Source of the DNA: Trileptium ribeirensis
Lineage: Eukaryota > Nematoda > Enoplea > Enoplida > Thoracostomopsidae
DNA: 64,000 nt
Direction of reading: 5' to 3'
Assembly: GCA_030248225.1 (NCBI GenBank)
Contig: JASANE010019175.1
Location: 1-64,000, forward strand
Positions 1 through 12,700 of this stretch are shown here, piece after piece (within the stretch, counting starts at the first letter, position 1; each line of letters opens with the position of its first letter). The notes beneath the pieces are model-generated. The model made no database searches. It saw nothing but the letters and a program-made list of their open reading frames with translations, and was not told the DNA's origin. A program made the position numbers and the translations under genes.

Positions 1-1
1 G

Positions 2-217
2 TTATTAACTACGTGGCAAATAGGGAATTGTCATCGAAATCATAAAGCCAGAAAAACGTACCGCAAACGGCCTGGCAAAGGAAGCAGAAAGCGGCGGGCC
101 ATTAAAAAGAAAATTCTGCGAATGAGTTATCAGATGGTCAAGGAGGCGTCAAAGCCGAACGATGACGAAGATAATCAATCTTCAACTAGCGGAAATGGAA
201 ATTGGACTAAATACTGA
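2..217 (+). CDS. 3' end of an unrecognised lysine/arginine-rich protein (partial)
   Basis: An open frame enters from the left edge and runs 71 codons to a TGA at 215-217. The product has a strongly basic middle (HKARKTYRKRPGKGSRKRR) and then an acidic, serine/asparagine-rich tail ending GNGNWTKY. The stretch is richer in G+C than the sequence downstream, which supports coding. No domain is recognised. The basic block could be a nuclear-localisation or nucleic-acid-binding region. A splice acceptor could lie at the ATAG near base 23, making this a last exon, but that is not proven. It could equally be the tail of a transposon ORF, since the next features are repeats. The start lies outside the window. 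Confidence 0.4.
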   Translation, partial: LLTTWQIGNCHRNHKARKTYRKRPGKGSRKRRAIKKKILRMSYQMVKEASKPNDDEDNQSSTSGNGNWTKY

Positions 218-241
218 GTAGGTGGGGAGGACCCCACTTAC
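218..241 (+). other. Hairpin directly after the stop codon
   Basis: GTAGGTGGGG (218-227), loop AGGA, CCCCACTTAC (232-241) form a 10-bp stem with one G-T pair. It starts on the base after the TGA of the preceding frame. Its position suggests an RNA 3'-end or transposon-end structure, but function is inferred only. Confidence 0.5.
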
Positions 242-717
242 TGGCCGGAGGATTATGTAGCGCTAGATCTTGGGCGTCATGATTGTTTTGACTGCGGCGT
301 GTAAATCGAAAACAAATTTTACAGAGCATTTAGCAAAATATAGATTTTCATATATATAAAAGAGAATTGTTCTTTTGAAAAAGCAGACTGGGCACTGCCT
401 AGGTTGGAGCTGAGCTATGTGTCATATATAACTGTGTGAGTTTTGAAATGTTTTGTCATTAAACAATTGTGCAGCCGATGAAGTTGTGGTGCGCTAGCTT
501 ACTTAGTTTATTTTTAAAAAAGAATATAAAGGTGAGTAGTGGTAGAGGGGGCACAAAAAGAAGGAGGGAACCTTTCAAGCCCAAAAGTGAACCTCCCAAA
601 AAAAAAAAGTGAGGGAAAAAATAACCAATTCTAAGTAAAAATCAGGACTGCCCCCTACCTCTGGGCGCCCCAAAGGGCCAAGAGAAAAAAAACAACAGCA
701 CAAAGATAAAATCCCCA
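242..717. other. Non-coding, A-rich spacer
   Basis: No supported gene. It holds purine-rich runs (GAGGGGGCACAAAAAGAAGG near 545 and several A8-A9 runs at 595-700) and possible ATTAAA polyadenylation hexamers near 460. The last 100 bases grade into the satellite. Confidence 0.5.
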
Positions 718-2360
718 ATATATGATATACCAGCGCGAAACCCGTGTTCATATCTAATGAAATGATAAATGTTAGAGTGCATATATAGATAGGAAATCAG
801 GATAGAAAAAATGATGCGTATCAGCAGTCAGGCTTATATATGATATACCAGCGCGAAACCCGTGTTCATATCTAATGAAATGGTAAATGTTAGAGTGCAT
901 ATATAGATAGGAAATCAGGATAGAAAAAATCGTGCGTATCAGCTGTCAGGCCTATATATGATTTACCAGCGCGAAACCCATGTTCATATCTAATGAAATG
1001 ATTAATGTTAGAGTGCATATATAGATAGGAAATCAGGATAGAAAAAATCGTGCGATCAGTTGTCACGCTTATATATGATATACCAGCGCGAAACCCGTGT
1101 TCATATCTAATGAAATGACAAATGTTAGAGCGCATATATAGATAGGAAATCAGGATAGAAAAAATGATGCGTATCAGCAGTCAGGATTATATATGATATA
1201 CTAGCGCAAAACCCGTGTTCATATCTAATGAAATGATAAATGTTAGAGTGCATATATAGATAGGAAATCAAGATAGAAAAAATCATGCGTATCAGCTGTC
1301 AGGCCTATATATGATATACCAGCGCGAAACCCATGTTCATATCTAATGAAATGATAAATGTTAGAGTGCATATATAGATAGGAAATCAGGATAGAAAAAA
1401 TAATACGTATCAGCTGTCAGGCCTATATATGATATACCAACGCGAAACCCATGTTCATATCTAATGAACTGATAGATGTTAGAGTGCATATATAGATAGG
1501 AAATCAGGATAGAAAAAATCGTGCGATCAGTTGTCAGGCTTATATATGATATACCAGCGCGAAACTCGTGTTCATGTCTAATGAAATGACAAATGATAGA
1601 GCGCATATATAGATAGGAAATCAGGATAGAAAAAATCGCGCGATCAGCTGTCAGGCTTATATATGATATACCAGGGCGAAACTCGTGTTCATATCTAATG
1701 AAATGGTAAATGTTAGAGCGCATATATAGATAGGAAATCAGGATAGAAAAAATCGTGCGATCAGTTGTCAGGCTTATATATGATATACCAGCGCGAAACC
1801 CGTGTTCATATCTAATGAAATGGTAAATGTTAGAGTGCATATATAGTTACGAAATCAGGATAGAAAAAATCGTGCGATCAGCTGCCAGGCTTATATATGA
1901 TATACCAGCGCGAAACCGTGTTCATATCTAATGAAATAGTAAACGTTAGAGTGCATATATAGATAGGAAATCAGGATAGAAAAAATCGTGCGTATCAGCT
2001 GTCAGGCTTATATATGATATACCAGCGCGAAACCCGTGTTCATATCTAATGAAATGGTAAATGTTAGAGTGCATATATAGTTAGGAAATCAGAATAGAAA
2101 AAATCGTGCGATCAGCTGTCAGGCTTATATATGATATACCAGCGCGAACCCCGTGTTCATATCTCATGAAATGGTAAATGTTAGAGTGCATATATAGATA
2201 GGAAATGAGGATAGAAAAAATCGTGCGTATCAGCTGTCAGGCTTATATATGATATACCAGCGCGAAACCCGTTTTCATATCTAATGAACTGGTAAATGTT
2301 AGAGTGCATATATATAGGAAATCAGGATAGAAACAATCGTACGTATCAGCTGTCAGGCAA
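718..2360. repeat. 14-copy tandem satellite, 117/118-bp unit
   Basis: The anchor GATATACCAGCGCGAAACC recurs at 724, 842, 960, 1077, 1195, 1313, 1431, 1548, 1665, 1782, 1899, 2016, 2133 and 2251. Spacing is 117 or 118 bp. Most of the difference is one indel: CGTATCAG versus CGATCAG. Copies differ by scattered substitutions (CCCGTG/CCCATG, ATGGTAAATG/ATGATAAATG). Open frames on the minus strand are a by-product of the repeat and are not genes. The array ends abruptly at CAGCTGTCAGGCAATATGCG. Confidence 0.95.
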
Positions 2361-3925
2361 TATGCGATCGAAAGAAGTTTTTTGCACAATTATGCGACAT
2401 TTGAGAAAACTTCGCTAGCTCTATCTCAATCACACATTTTTGTTTCAAACAAAACAACATAACAAAAAGGGCTAACTAACGTAGACTGCAAAATATTAGA
2501 CCGCCTAAGAACAATAACTAAACTACACTTAATTTATTCATTGACGCTTCTCATAATAACCGAAATATCGTTTCGATTAAAAATATTTTCCATGACTGTT
2601 CCCATCAAATACCGAAGCTTCCAGGGACGTCTTGGGTTATTTAGGTTCAGGATGATGGGAGAAAAATAATAAGACCCGACCTAAACGTTTTCCAACCACT
2701 ACAATTAAATACACAAATTATTTATGTATGCATGTGCCTTAAGTAAGTTTTGTTTTAAAACCCGGCTTGCTAAACTGTGTTTGAAATTTTCTAAGGCAAT
2801 CGAACAATGTAGAAATTATTTAAACTATTTATACATTTTATAGTAGCACAACATCAAATTAGATAGATACAATACGTCGGATCGAAGCTAACACCATTTC
2901 AATTGTTTCATTGTCGCCGACAACCATAAACTAAATATTAACATGATAACCGGCTTAATGTTTGTGGTTATTACTCGTGCTTAAAATTTAATAAATGCTT
3001 CCATCAACACAATTGCGGCCTTTAGTAGGATTAAATTTACAATGTAGGTCCTATACGACAGGGTGGGTTGGAGAAAAGCCGAAGGTAAAACTGGGATAAA
3101 ATCGAACATATCGTGGCATATTATGTGCTAAACATTGCTCTGGCAGACAAATTTACATCGCCAGGCTATACCTAAAGTCGAAGAAATAAAAATATCCCGT
3201 TTAGAATCCAACATCTTAAGCTGTTTCAGGGCGTCCCAAGAGGGTAGAGCACACGTCGGGGAAGGGGGCGGTCCCTACAGCTTTTTACTACTAATTAAAT
3301 CATGGGGTTCTAGCAAAATAAATCCGGACGTTTGGTTTCCATTCGGTTTTCTTCCCGCGCTCTCTACTTTTAAATGTCTTGCGACGACGCTAGGCCGTTG
3401 CTAACAACATTGATGTTTTACGTCAAAATAAACTCATTTTGGTTTTTATGCTTAGTACATGGCTCGGACCTTAGCTGGGAAATTGGGAATACTGATGCAT
3501 GTGTGACATTGCGGGGGAATTTGTGAATTGAAATATATGAAATTCCAAGGGAATTTGGGAATTTTGATTTTATGAAATTCCGCGGGAATTTGGGAAACGG
3601 CAAACTGGAAATGTGGGAAACGGAACACCTTTGAAAGAGGAGACTGAAATGTGTGCGTCGATTTGCACAATACACACATTTTGCCGCTGGAAACGCAATC
3701 CCCAAAAGGCAAGCACGGGCCACGTTATGTATTAAATCATATTAAAACGTTGTAATCATATGGATTAACAAAATTTTTGGAGGGAACTGCACTAAACTTT
3801 TCCAGATCAATGAAATTGCCCAAATTTTTATTAGGAGCGAAATAAGAAACGTATCCATAACTAACTTCAGTCTGACTCGGTTTTCTCAAACTTTCCGATA
3901 GTCATATTTAAAAGCTATTGCTCTA
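2361..3925. other. Non-coding AT-rich stretch with short degenerate GGGAATTT repeats
   Basis: No supported gene. Between 3,500 and 3,610 the words GAAATTCC and GGGAATTT(G) alternate, giving several small inverted repeats. ORFs at 3,135-3,404 and on the minus strand at 3,418-3,723 show no domain and no coding signature. Confidence 0.5.
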
Positions 3926-4145
3926 AATGTTTCTAGTATCCAGACTGTCCCAACTAGAACAATCGGGACAGTTCGGTTTCCACTGTCCCGACTGTCCCAA
4001 TTGGGACAGTTGCGTTTCCACTGTCCCGACTGTCCCAATTGGGACATTTGGGTTTCCACTGTCCCGACTGTCCCAACTGGGACAATCGGGACAGTTGAGC
4101 ATCCACTGTCCCGACTGTTTCAGCTAGGACAATCGGGACAGTTGT
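3926..4145. repeat. Palindromic tandem repeat (CTGTCCCAATTGGGACAG type)
   Basis: A ~38-bp unit, GTTTCCACTGTCCCGACTGT followed by CCCAATTGGGACAGTT, repeats with copies starting at 3,976, 4,014, 4,052 and a longer one near 4,099. Each unit holds a near-perfect palindrome (CTGTCCCAATTGGGACAG), so single strands would form a row of hairpins. A related word (GACTGTCCCTGGGATAGTC) appears at 4,222-4,240. Confidence 0.9.
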
Positions 4146-4261
4146 GATAATCGGGCAATTTAGAACTAATGATTTAGCTAGACACACAGCAATGTTATAG
4201 ACACACATATATACATAAATTGACTGTCCCTGGGATAGTCGGGAAGCCCCTGAACTTGACA

Positions 4262-4665
4262 TGGGCCAGACATTCTATACAAAATGGTCCATGCATTCTA
4301 TACAAAACGGTTCGTACATTCTACACAAAATAATTCATACATTTTATACAAAACGGTTCCAACATTCTGCACAAAGTAATTCATACATTTTATACAAAAC
4401 GGTTCAAACATTTTTATACAAAATAATTCATACACCCTATACAGAACGGTTCAAACATTTTTATACAAAATAGTTCATACATTTTATACAAAGCGGTTCA
4501 AACATTTTATACAAAATAGTTCATATATTTTATACAAAGCGGTTCAAACATTTTATACAAAATAGTTCATATATTTTATACAAAGCGGTTCAAACATTTT
4601 ATACAAAATAGTTCATATATTTTATACAAAGCGGTTCAAACATTTTATACGAAATAGTTCATCAA
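4262..4665. repeat. 23-bp / 46-bp tandem repeat (TTTTATACAAAACGGTTC type)
   Basis: About 17 monomers of ~23 bp (CATACATTTTATACAAAACG plus GTT). In the second half they alternate as a higher-order 46-bp dimer: one monomer ends in AGCGGTTCAAA and the next in ATAGTTCATAT. The last three dimers are almost identical, showing recent expansion. The ORF across the array is an artefact. Confidence 0.9.
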
Positions 4666-4741
4666 TGTCAGTGACAGTTGGTTGTATAGACGATCATGTG
4701 TTAACGCGTCCCGATACGGTTTTGAGTATAAAATGCTCGTG

Positions 4742-4762
4742 ACAGGGCCGAAGCGGCCCTGT
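4742..4762. other. Perfect 9-bp stem-loop
   Basis: ACAGGGCCG (4,742-4,750), loop AAG, CGGCCCTGT (4,754-4,762). It is G+C-rich in an AT-rich setting. TATAAAA lies ~12 bp upstream, and a second small hairpin (GTTAC...GTAAC) follows. Function unknown. Confidence 0.55.
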
Positions 4763-5254
4763 TACAGTTTTACATGTAACTGTGTAGTGGATGAATGCAA
4801 ATTTGTGTATAAGGACGAAAAAATCACTTAAATTTCTGCAAAATTAATCGTGGAAAGTTCTGCTGACAGCACTGCTATATACTATCCGGAAAAATCTGTG
4901 GCCGATAGTTTCACCGGCTCACCGGGCGGCCAGCGCCCAACATTACTCCATAGCACTCCACAACGAACAGTGTATAACAGTTTAGAACGGAGGCCTTCGA
5001 TGCAAGGCTCAGGGAAGCCTTATATGAAATGTGAATCGTGGGCTAAGGCTTAGGGCACCGATAATGGTATACTCTGGAGTTTTGTTAGGTCATTGTACAA
5101 GCGTTCCCTACACAAGCACCGCTATCTTATGGTTCCGTAAGGCAGGTCTCTATGCGCCACCATACACTGAGTCTTCTACAGAGCAAGGATGTGCAAACCG
5201 ATTTCGAGGAAATATCAGATATAGCCCGTCACCTTTAGAGGCACGTTATGTTAG

Positions 5255-5385
5255 AAAAAAGAACAGCTTAGAGCGGGGGCGGTAGCTCCCGACTTAGGCT
5301 AAGTATATAGATCGTATAGAAACCTTAGCTAAGGCTAAAACTTAGTACACCGGGAAGGGAATTTCCGCCCTTAAGGTTACATTAG
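5255..5385 (-). repeat. Dispersed ~150-bp repeat, copy 1
   Basis: On the minus strand it reads AAGGGCGGAAAT ... GCCTAAGTCGGG ... CCCCCGCTCTAAGCTGTTCTTTTTT. The same layout occurs on the plus strand near 22,115-22,265 and 25,068-25,180. The oligo-T end and small size suggest a SINE or MITE, but no tRNA-like boxes or target duplications were found. Confidence 0.6.
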
Positions 5386-8300
5386 CGTCATGTTGTCAAT
5401 TTTAAAGGTCGTATGTCAAATGGTCACAAAATGAACAGCTAAATGCGGATGATTAATCCCTTAGCCCAGTAAAAGGCACTAAAATTAAGCATACGTTTAG
5501 TTAATTTCGGGATTATCATCGTCAGCATAGTATATTAATAATTATAGCGATCTTTAATCCTACAACGAATCTGGCGGCTATAAACTGCACGAAGATACGC
5601 AAACGCGCACTCAATACTTAGAATCTGACTTTCGCCACATTTAAAAAATTGGTGATGTTGACAACTCAACGTAGCATCTAGTTCATTTTAGCAAATATTA
5701 AATCTTGTGCCGACAATTTACGTTTAACTACAATGCTTAGACGTTTGTGTCATTTTAGCCCACACGTCACAGCTCGCATCAAAAACATTACGGTTAAAGT
5801 TTAATATGGAAATATATAGTATTCTCGATGTACAATAATAAAGCAACCATTTGGCGACATGACTGTGGTGACTTTTAGCAAAAAATATTTTCGGTAACAT
5901 TCAATATTCATAATCCATTGAGCGCATGCAGCGAGACATGTCCATAGAGTGTAGACACTAAATATATATCTTCGCCGGGAGTAATAGCTGTATATAAATT
6001 GAAATAAAAAACAAAATATAGAGTAATAAAAAAACTAAAAATAGATATAATCTAGATGTGATGTTGGGACGAAGTTTAGAGAAATGAGTGCATCTTGAAC
6101 CTAGACACCATACTTCGGAATCACGCATATAGATGCGGGCTTGGCGTACCGATACGTTGGTGACGTGGAAGATCACAGATGTCCATAAAAAAGGTAGAAG
6201 GCCCGTTCTATTGGCCCCGCAAAATCCATATCTTCCCCGACCGTGCCTCAGGTGCGCGCAGTTTTAGCATATGATCAAAATAATGCGCGATAATGGGGAA
6301 CTGGGGAACAAAATTATGAGGAAAAATTGCGAAGCCAGGGAAAATTTAGTTGTAATGTCCATGACCTACACCTGCAGGAATCATCTACCCCTAAACTGAC
6401 AGACCTTGGGCAAATAGAGTCAAGGATATACCTATACTAGTATTATTATTTGTAAAAGTATGATTCCTTCTAAATGAATGCTAATGCTTCACTATACTCA
6501 TAAACATCAGATCACCACTTATATAGTATACATACTAAACGCACTAATTACTGCAAGAGCTATAAACAGTTCGGATTCCAGTGCTGTGAACTAAATTGGT
6601 TTTGATGGGATTAAACCTTGTAACAAAATTATACAATATAAATATATATCCACAAACCTGAGCACTAAGTTGGCACCAACAGTAGATCATTTAAATTATT
6701 CCAAGTTGGTTTGGCTTGAAACACCATGAATTAAAGGAACGTTTTCAATTTATTCTCCTTATAACAAAGGGCAAATCTGACAAATACGATATATAAGACA
6801 AAAATTTGATGCTCATTTTTAAGCCCAGGTAAAGCTTTTAGTCTAGGCTTAAAGAGATGACTTACTAACAATCATAACATTGCTAATGTATGACCAAGTC
6901 ATATATATACCAACAGTCGGCCCAACAGGATTATCCATCGGCTTATTACATCAAAAGAGGTGAGCTTGACTAAAGTTGCTATTTATTGAGAGCGAGCTGG
7001 CTTAAAGCTATATACGTTGTACCTGAATGCAACACCGACACTCTCGTTAAAGCGACTCAATGCATTATACTTCATTACGTCACCCTGCGGTCGCAGAACG
7101 CTTCCATGGTGACAAGACGTTAACTCATGGCATTATATTTCTACATAATCTTAGACAAATAAACACTGCGATGAACAAGCTGAAACATAAAAGGGAAACG
7201 CTGTTTCTACAGATCTCTATTATGGGTACATTAAAGCATAAAGCTAAACTACGGCATAAGCTTAGGTCCTCATGTAATATATAAAACTGAACCTCTGACA
7301 CACCCACATTTATAGCACTAAACGCTTTCTTTTTGCAAGATTAAGTTAGCAAAATTAGACTGACTTCAGAAAAAAACCCACGATCAATATATTAAATAAA
7401 GCCTATTAGCTAAATAGCTACATATAAACCCAGAATTTAATCGATGATATAAACAATGTACACGAACACAGTTTGACACATAGATTGGCCACAAATTTAG
7501 CAGTATAACAGATCATTGAATAATTAACAAATATATATAATACAATTCATTGATAGCCACAATGACTACATGTCTTCGTCGAAGATCGACCATTGTATAA
7601 TTTGCTAGAAAGAAATGTATTATAAATCTCGGTAAAAATCTATCGTTTTAAAAAACAATAGCGCTATGTGACAGCAGAAACGAGTATAGCTTTAGTGGTT
7701 TTGGAGATATTTAAGCCAATGGTAAGAACGTACATTATATACCATTCGTACAGTATATATGAGTGTTTCGTAATGCCATTAGAACTAAACTGATCGATAT
7801 ATAGCTTATCAAATTAGTAACTTTCCGCTATAATGAACATTAAAAAATTCTGCACAGATATAACATCATTATCCAACAGAAACATACCACCCAGTACAAC
7901 TGCATCAGCATACTGTCTCTGTTGCTTTTGATCATGCATGGCTGTTTACGTGTACTACAAGCAAAAGTGTCAAGCTCAACAGGGTCTTCTTTCCCCGCCG
8001 ACATCGCGGTGCCTGTTCCCACCGCTGTGGTTTGGCGAGATAGTAGATAGGTACAGTAGGAATCTCGTTAGTACTGCTTCTGTTGCTTTTATCATCTATG
8101 GCTCTTTACGTGTACAGATAGTATCGTACAAAAATGTCAAAACCAGTATTGTCCTTGTAATTAATCACAAACACACTTTCGTGATGAAACTAATTACTTT
8201 TAATCATTTAGATTTGCGAGGCCGGGAACAGACAAAATTGTAATTTTTTTCAACTAATTTTGATATAAAAACATTTTATTGTGGTAAAAAAAGTAGTATA

Positions 8301-9052
8301 TATTTCAACATCTAACAGAAATTTTCCTTAGAACGGATAGGCTCAGGCTGGACTTTGCACTTTGCGAAAGACGGTTCCCTAAAAGCGACAGTGTTTGGCA
8401 ACATGTATTTGACTGCTGCATCGCAAAAGATAAAATTATGCGAATGACTATGTTCATGTAGTTGCTTAGACGCCGACAAAAGTAGAAATTTTTAGCTGCT
8501 AAACGACGAACGTGAACAGCTTTACAACGTTCGAACTGCCACATCGAAATTTGCTATTTCGTTTCGAACACCAATTTATTTACATAAAAAGGACTGTGTG
8601 TGTACATAAAAGTTTGTTACGCATCAGAGTAAACAATAACCAGATTGCTTTTAGTATATACATGCTATGTCTCTGTAACACTTCAGAATTGTGTTTTTCT
8701 AACCCTTTTCCATCTCAAATTTTTCAAATGAAAACATTTCATAAAATTATTTTTCACGACTGACTAGCAAACAGTCCAATACACTGTTATTTTAGAGATA
8801 CGGACACAAGTGGCTGCAATGTTTGTACAGTTTACAAGTTTCTTAAAATTGTCCGTCCAGTAATAATATTGGAATCCATACTTATAATGGAAGTATCAGT
8901 TCATTTCTCAATCCAATAAAAGCTACTATATAGTTATCGCCGCCAATTTAGGAAAAGTATTACATGGTTTACGCCCTCAGTTAGACCCAACTCATACACT
9001 TTGTATTTTTGTTATACATAATGTACGTCAACGTCAGTCAATGGAGTGCCAC
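5386..9052. other. Gene-free AT-rich stretch
   Basis: Short ORFs (5,958-6,176 minus; 7,060-7,284 plus; 7,938-8,243 plus; 8,305-8,544 minus; 8,512-8,763 plus) show no domain, splice context or coding bias. Nothing else could be supported. Confidence 0.5.
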
Positions 9053-9055
9053 TAA

Positions 9056-9465
9056 TGCGCGACTAAAATTACCTGTGACTAATAACTATCCTAGTATTTT
9101 GTAAAACCCAATGTCGAACCCACATCCATTATTAGCGAACAAGTAAGAAAGAGGATTCTATTCACTGCTAGCCCGAATGTAGTGATTCGCATTCGGCCAA
9201 TAACAGTTCTACGACAATATTTTTCAGTTACGATTCGTCTCTGTTCGCGAACAAATTCAATGTAAATGCGACGGCATAAACGAAAGGGTCCTATATTTTG
9301 TCATTATGTTCGCGAACATAACCCTCGGTAATTCAAAAGCAATAAAATTTCGTTCACAAACAGAACACAGCAAATTTTGCTTGAGTTGATAGAGTTCAGT
9401 TACACAATTTTTTCCAAATAACTAAACAGGATAGTCAGCGGGCGCAGCTAAAGTTTACGCACACA
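9056..9465. mobile_element. MITE of the TGCGYGAGTAAAC family, copy 1 (TAA target duplication)
   Basis: The left end TGCGCGACTAAAATTACC matches the inverted right end (reverse complement TGTGTGCGTAAACTTTAGC). Both sides are flanked by TAA (9,053-9,055 and 9,466-9,468). The body is shared with the insertion at 18,586-19,018, including GTAGTGATTCGCATTCGGCC and several TTCGCGAACA words. A 3-bp duplication suits a PIF/Harbinger-like or similar DNA transposon; this class is an inference. Confidence 0.75.
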
Positions 9466-9682
9466 TAATGCGATCACTGGTCACCGTTCGATTTTTGGAT
9501 ATTTTGTTTTATTTAGCAGCATAATCACAGACTATATTATGTTCTGAAAAGTTACAATTATTATATGAAACTCGACTTAGCTTAAAATTTGTGGCGAGTC
9601 TTCTTCAAAGACGAGCATGATGATTAATTTTATGAAGCGTTTTATAAGACTATCACTATAAATCGACATTATAATATGTATA

Positions 9683-9685
<3 letters not shown>

Positions 9686-9738
<53 letters not shown>
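9686..9738. repeat. (TA)n microsatellite
   Basis: About 26 uninterrupted TA dinucleotides, flanked by less pure AT sequence. Confidence 0.97.
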
Positions 9739-9740
<2 letters not shown>

Positions 9741-12700
9741 GCCTCCTCAAATATGTATCAAATCACGAAATATAATAAAACAAGCCACTTTTGAAAACGT
9801 CGTTTAACTGGATCAGAACGATGAAATTTGAACAAAAATTTTACTGCGTGAACAGCTTTGTTTCATTTTAATGTCCGTAACTGCAGCTTTATACAATGAT
9901 ACAAAAATTAATATATAAACTAATATATAAATTATATATTATTAAATTATAAATTATATATAACTAATATAAATTAATATATAATATATTAGCATAGGCA
10001 ATAAGTTTGAGCAATACCAGCATAGATACAATAAAATAAAAGTAATACAATCACTTTTGATCTTGGAAACATTAAACTATGACTAAGATTTGCCATGTAT
10101 TTAGTACAATTTGCCACAATACGTAAATTGCGCCAACCACATACCTGAGAGCAAACAAACAATGTTCGCAAAAGACATAGGTTAAGCCTTTAACGACAAT
10201 TTTTATTTCCAGTCCCCTTTCCCACACAGAAGCCACAGAGCTATAATAAAGCTTGATTCAATTTCAAGATGTTCACCTTGTATCTGTCTAAAGATACACA
10301 AATTGGGTGGTTTTGAAAAGTTGAAATATTATAAACAAATTATGATCGTCAATACACATTTTGAGCAAAAAGGTAGAGTGGAGAGTGTTTTGGTAATTCA
10401 AGGCCGTCAACTTATAAACAAGTTAGAAAAACGCCCTTAACCTTAAGTTGAAAAAAGAACCACCAAACTTTAAAGAACTATTTTTAGTTTAATCGAAAAA
10501 AATAAACGTTAAAACATGTTTGTTTGTTCAAATTTTTATAGATTTGTTATAAACTAAAAATCCTTTTTCATTTATAACAGAGCCCTTTGTCACATCATTC
10601 ACTAAGATATTAGAAATAAGTAGGACACCGAACCCATTTGCAAAGTTGTTACTTCACTCAGTATTATGGTCGCCATTATTATTTAAGAATGCAACCGCAA
10701 AACCCGAATGCTGCAGGGCAACTGTTCTCGCTGATACATTAATTTTAGGAGACTTTCAGTTATTCATGATTGTCACAAATCAGTCAAATCATTTATTTTT
10801 CTGGCACCGAAATAAACTGTAACCCAATTTCATTTTGCAAACGCTATCACATTAGTACGATAAGTATAATTATTTCTGTTCGAGAAAAGGAATACAAAAA
10901 TTATCTCAAAATTTTCACATCTTTACATAACCAATGCTATCCAATCAAGAACCCGTCGTTCGAGAAGTCTGAAAATGTTATCGACACAGTACTGTTAGCA
11001 AAGAAGTGCAGCGAATTTAACAAAGCGTGCGATATAAACTACAACTGAGCAGAACATTTAAGGCACAGTAAGCGGTAAAGAAATAATATAACTGAGCATA
11101 GCAAATAATATTTCTGAAATATACAAGTTAATATAATTATTATTAGTAAACGTGAGCTTACCGATTTGTTTTCACTGCAGCTGCATAAACAACATACAGT
11201 ACTGGGCGCAATTACTCGCTGATCGCTCGTTGTTCGTTAGCAACTTGCTCATAGGGAAAATTTTACTTTGAAATTATATACCTTGAATGTTGTTAACCCT
11301 CTCATAGAGCGGTAGTCAATTGCGACAAGCACTGTTGTAGTAGCACAGTTACAGGCAGAAATAACAAATTTTTGGTGAAGAAGTCGCGAACAGTTGGCGA
11401 TTTATTCACGAATAACAGTGAACTGCTGTTAATTCGCGAGAGATTTGCTTAAATTTCTGTCCGCAACTGTATGTTAAAAAGCATAGTTGCGAATATCTAG
11501 TATCTCGTAACCGAGGGTGAAACGGAGAGCACGTTGTTTCATCAAGTGCCCATTTTATGTAATCACTTGTAATACGCTTTATGTTTGATGTATATACTGC
11601 ACTAATGCATCTGTAACCCCTAATCCATTGAAAACCCTAAAACATCGTGGACCCTAAACCCATTCAAAGTAACTGAAAACTCATGAAGGAAGTATTCGTG
11701 GTACTCTCTATATAATCAAACCATCGTATCGGAAAACCTATACACAGAACATTCTTCATAACTTGTACGTAATACATAAACAAGATACTGAATTGAAGAA
11801 ACTGAAGACAGACTATGTTCTGGAAATCGGGTTTATTGAACCTAAAAACATTGAAAGATCTAAAAAGGCATCAACCATTCATGGTGAACTCTAGGTAATC
11901 GAACCATTCAGCGTGCCGAAAAATCTATATACACCATTCTTGATGCCCTGGATGCAATACATAACCATACAAATGAAACTTCACTGGAGTTACAACCACA
12001 ATTAATGCTCAAAAATCGAACTAATTTTCGTTCGTTTTCGATCGTATTCTTCGAAACGAAAATCGGTCGTTTGGCGATTAATTTAACGACGTTCGATCGT
12101 GTTAACAAAAAAAAATGAATAAATTAAATTTAATTTTTTATGCATTTAATTTAACGAAGATCGGTCGAATGCGATATTGTTCTATTTCGTTTGCGTTCGA
12201 TTTTATGTGCACTTAGTAACTGTATTTTTTTACGAAATTGGGATCGTCCACCGTAGTTTATTGCAACCATAATATAGTCAAGTTGGACTCAACATAGCAA
12301 AACACATCGTGTTCAACGTTCTTGATACCCTAATAGGCACTCGTTGAAGTAAAGTAAAAGTATGCAATAACATCCGGAAATTTGAAAAATCAATATTTTT
12401 GGCAAAGGGTCGATGAAATGTATTTAAGCGCACAGCGGCTCAGGGAGTTTCGCCCAAAAAGGTGTGGTGAACAATGTTGTAGATCTCGATGAGCCGGTTC
12501 TCTGTAGTAATTACAATTTTTCGATACGAAGTCTGAGTGGCGAGATATGGGCTGGTAAAAACTAGTACCCGTATGGCCAGGTTTGGCAAAGATCCCTTAA
12601 AAACCTGTTTTATGTCATCTTGACACCGAATCTGGGATCGGAGCAGCTTGCATTCAGTGCCATCGTTTTTGGTATCGAATAAAAAATTTATCGAAATGCA

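Noticed and set aside
890..1840. Minus-strand ORFs across the 118-bp satellite
   Set aside because: The repeated protein text is only the translated satellite; frames break at the 117/118 indel.
4261..4473. ORF across the 23-bp repeat
   Set aside because: Produced by the repeat; no independent coding signal.
718..4665. Direct repeats considered as a CRISPR array
   Set aside because: Units are contiguous without unique spacers and the DNA is eukaryotic.
10770..11048. 92-codon plus-strand ORF
   Set aside because: No domain, splice context or repeat in coding-like form; probably chance in AT-rich DNA.
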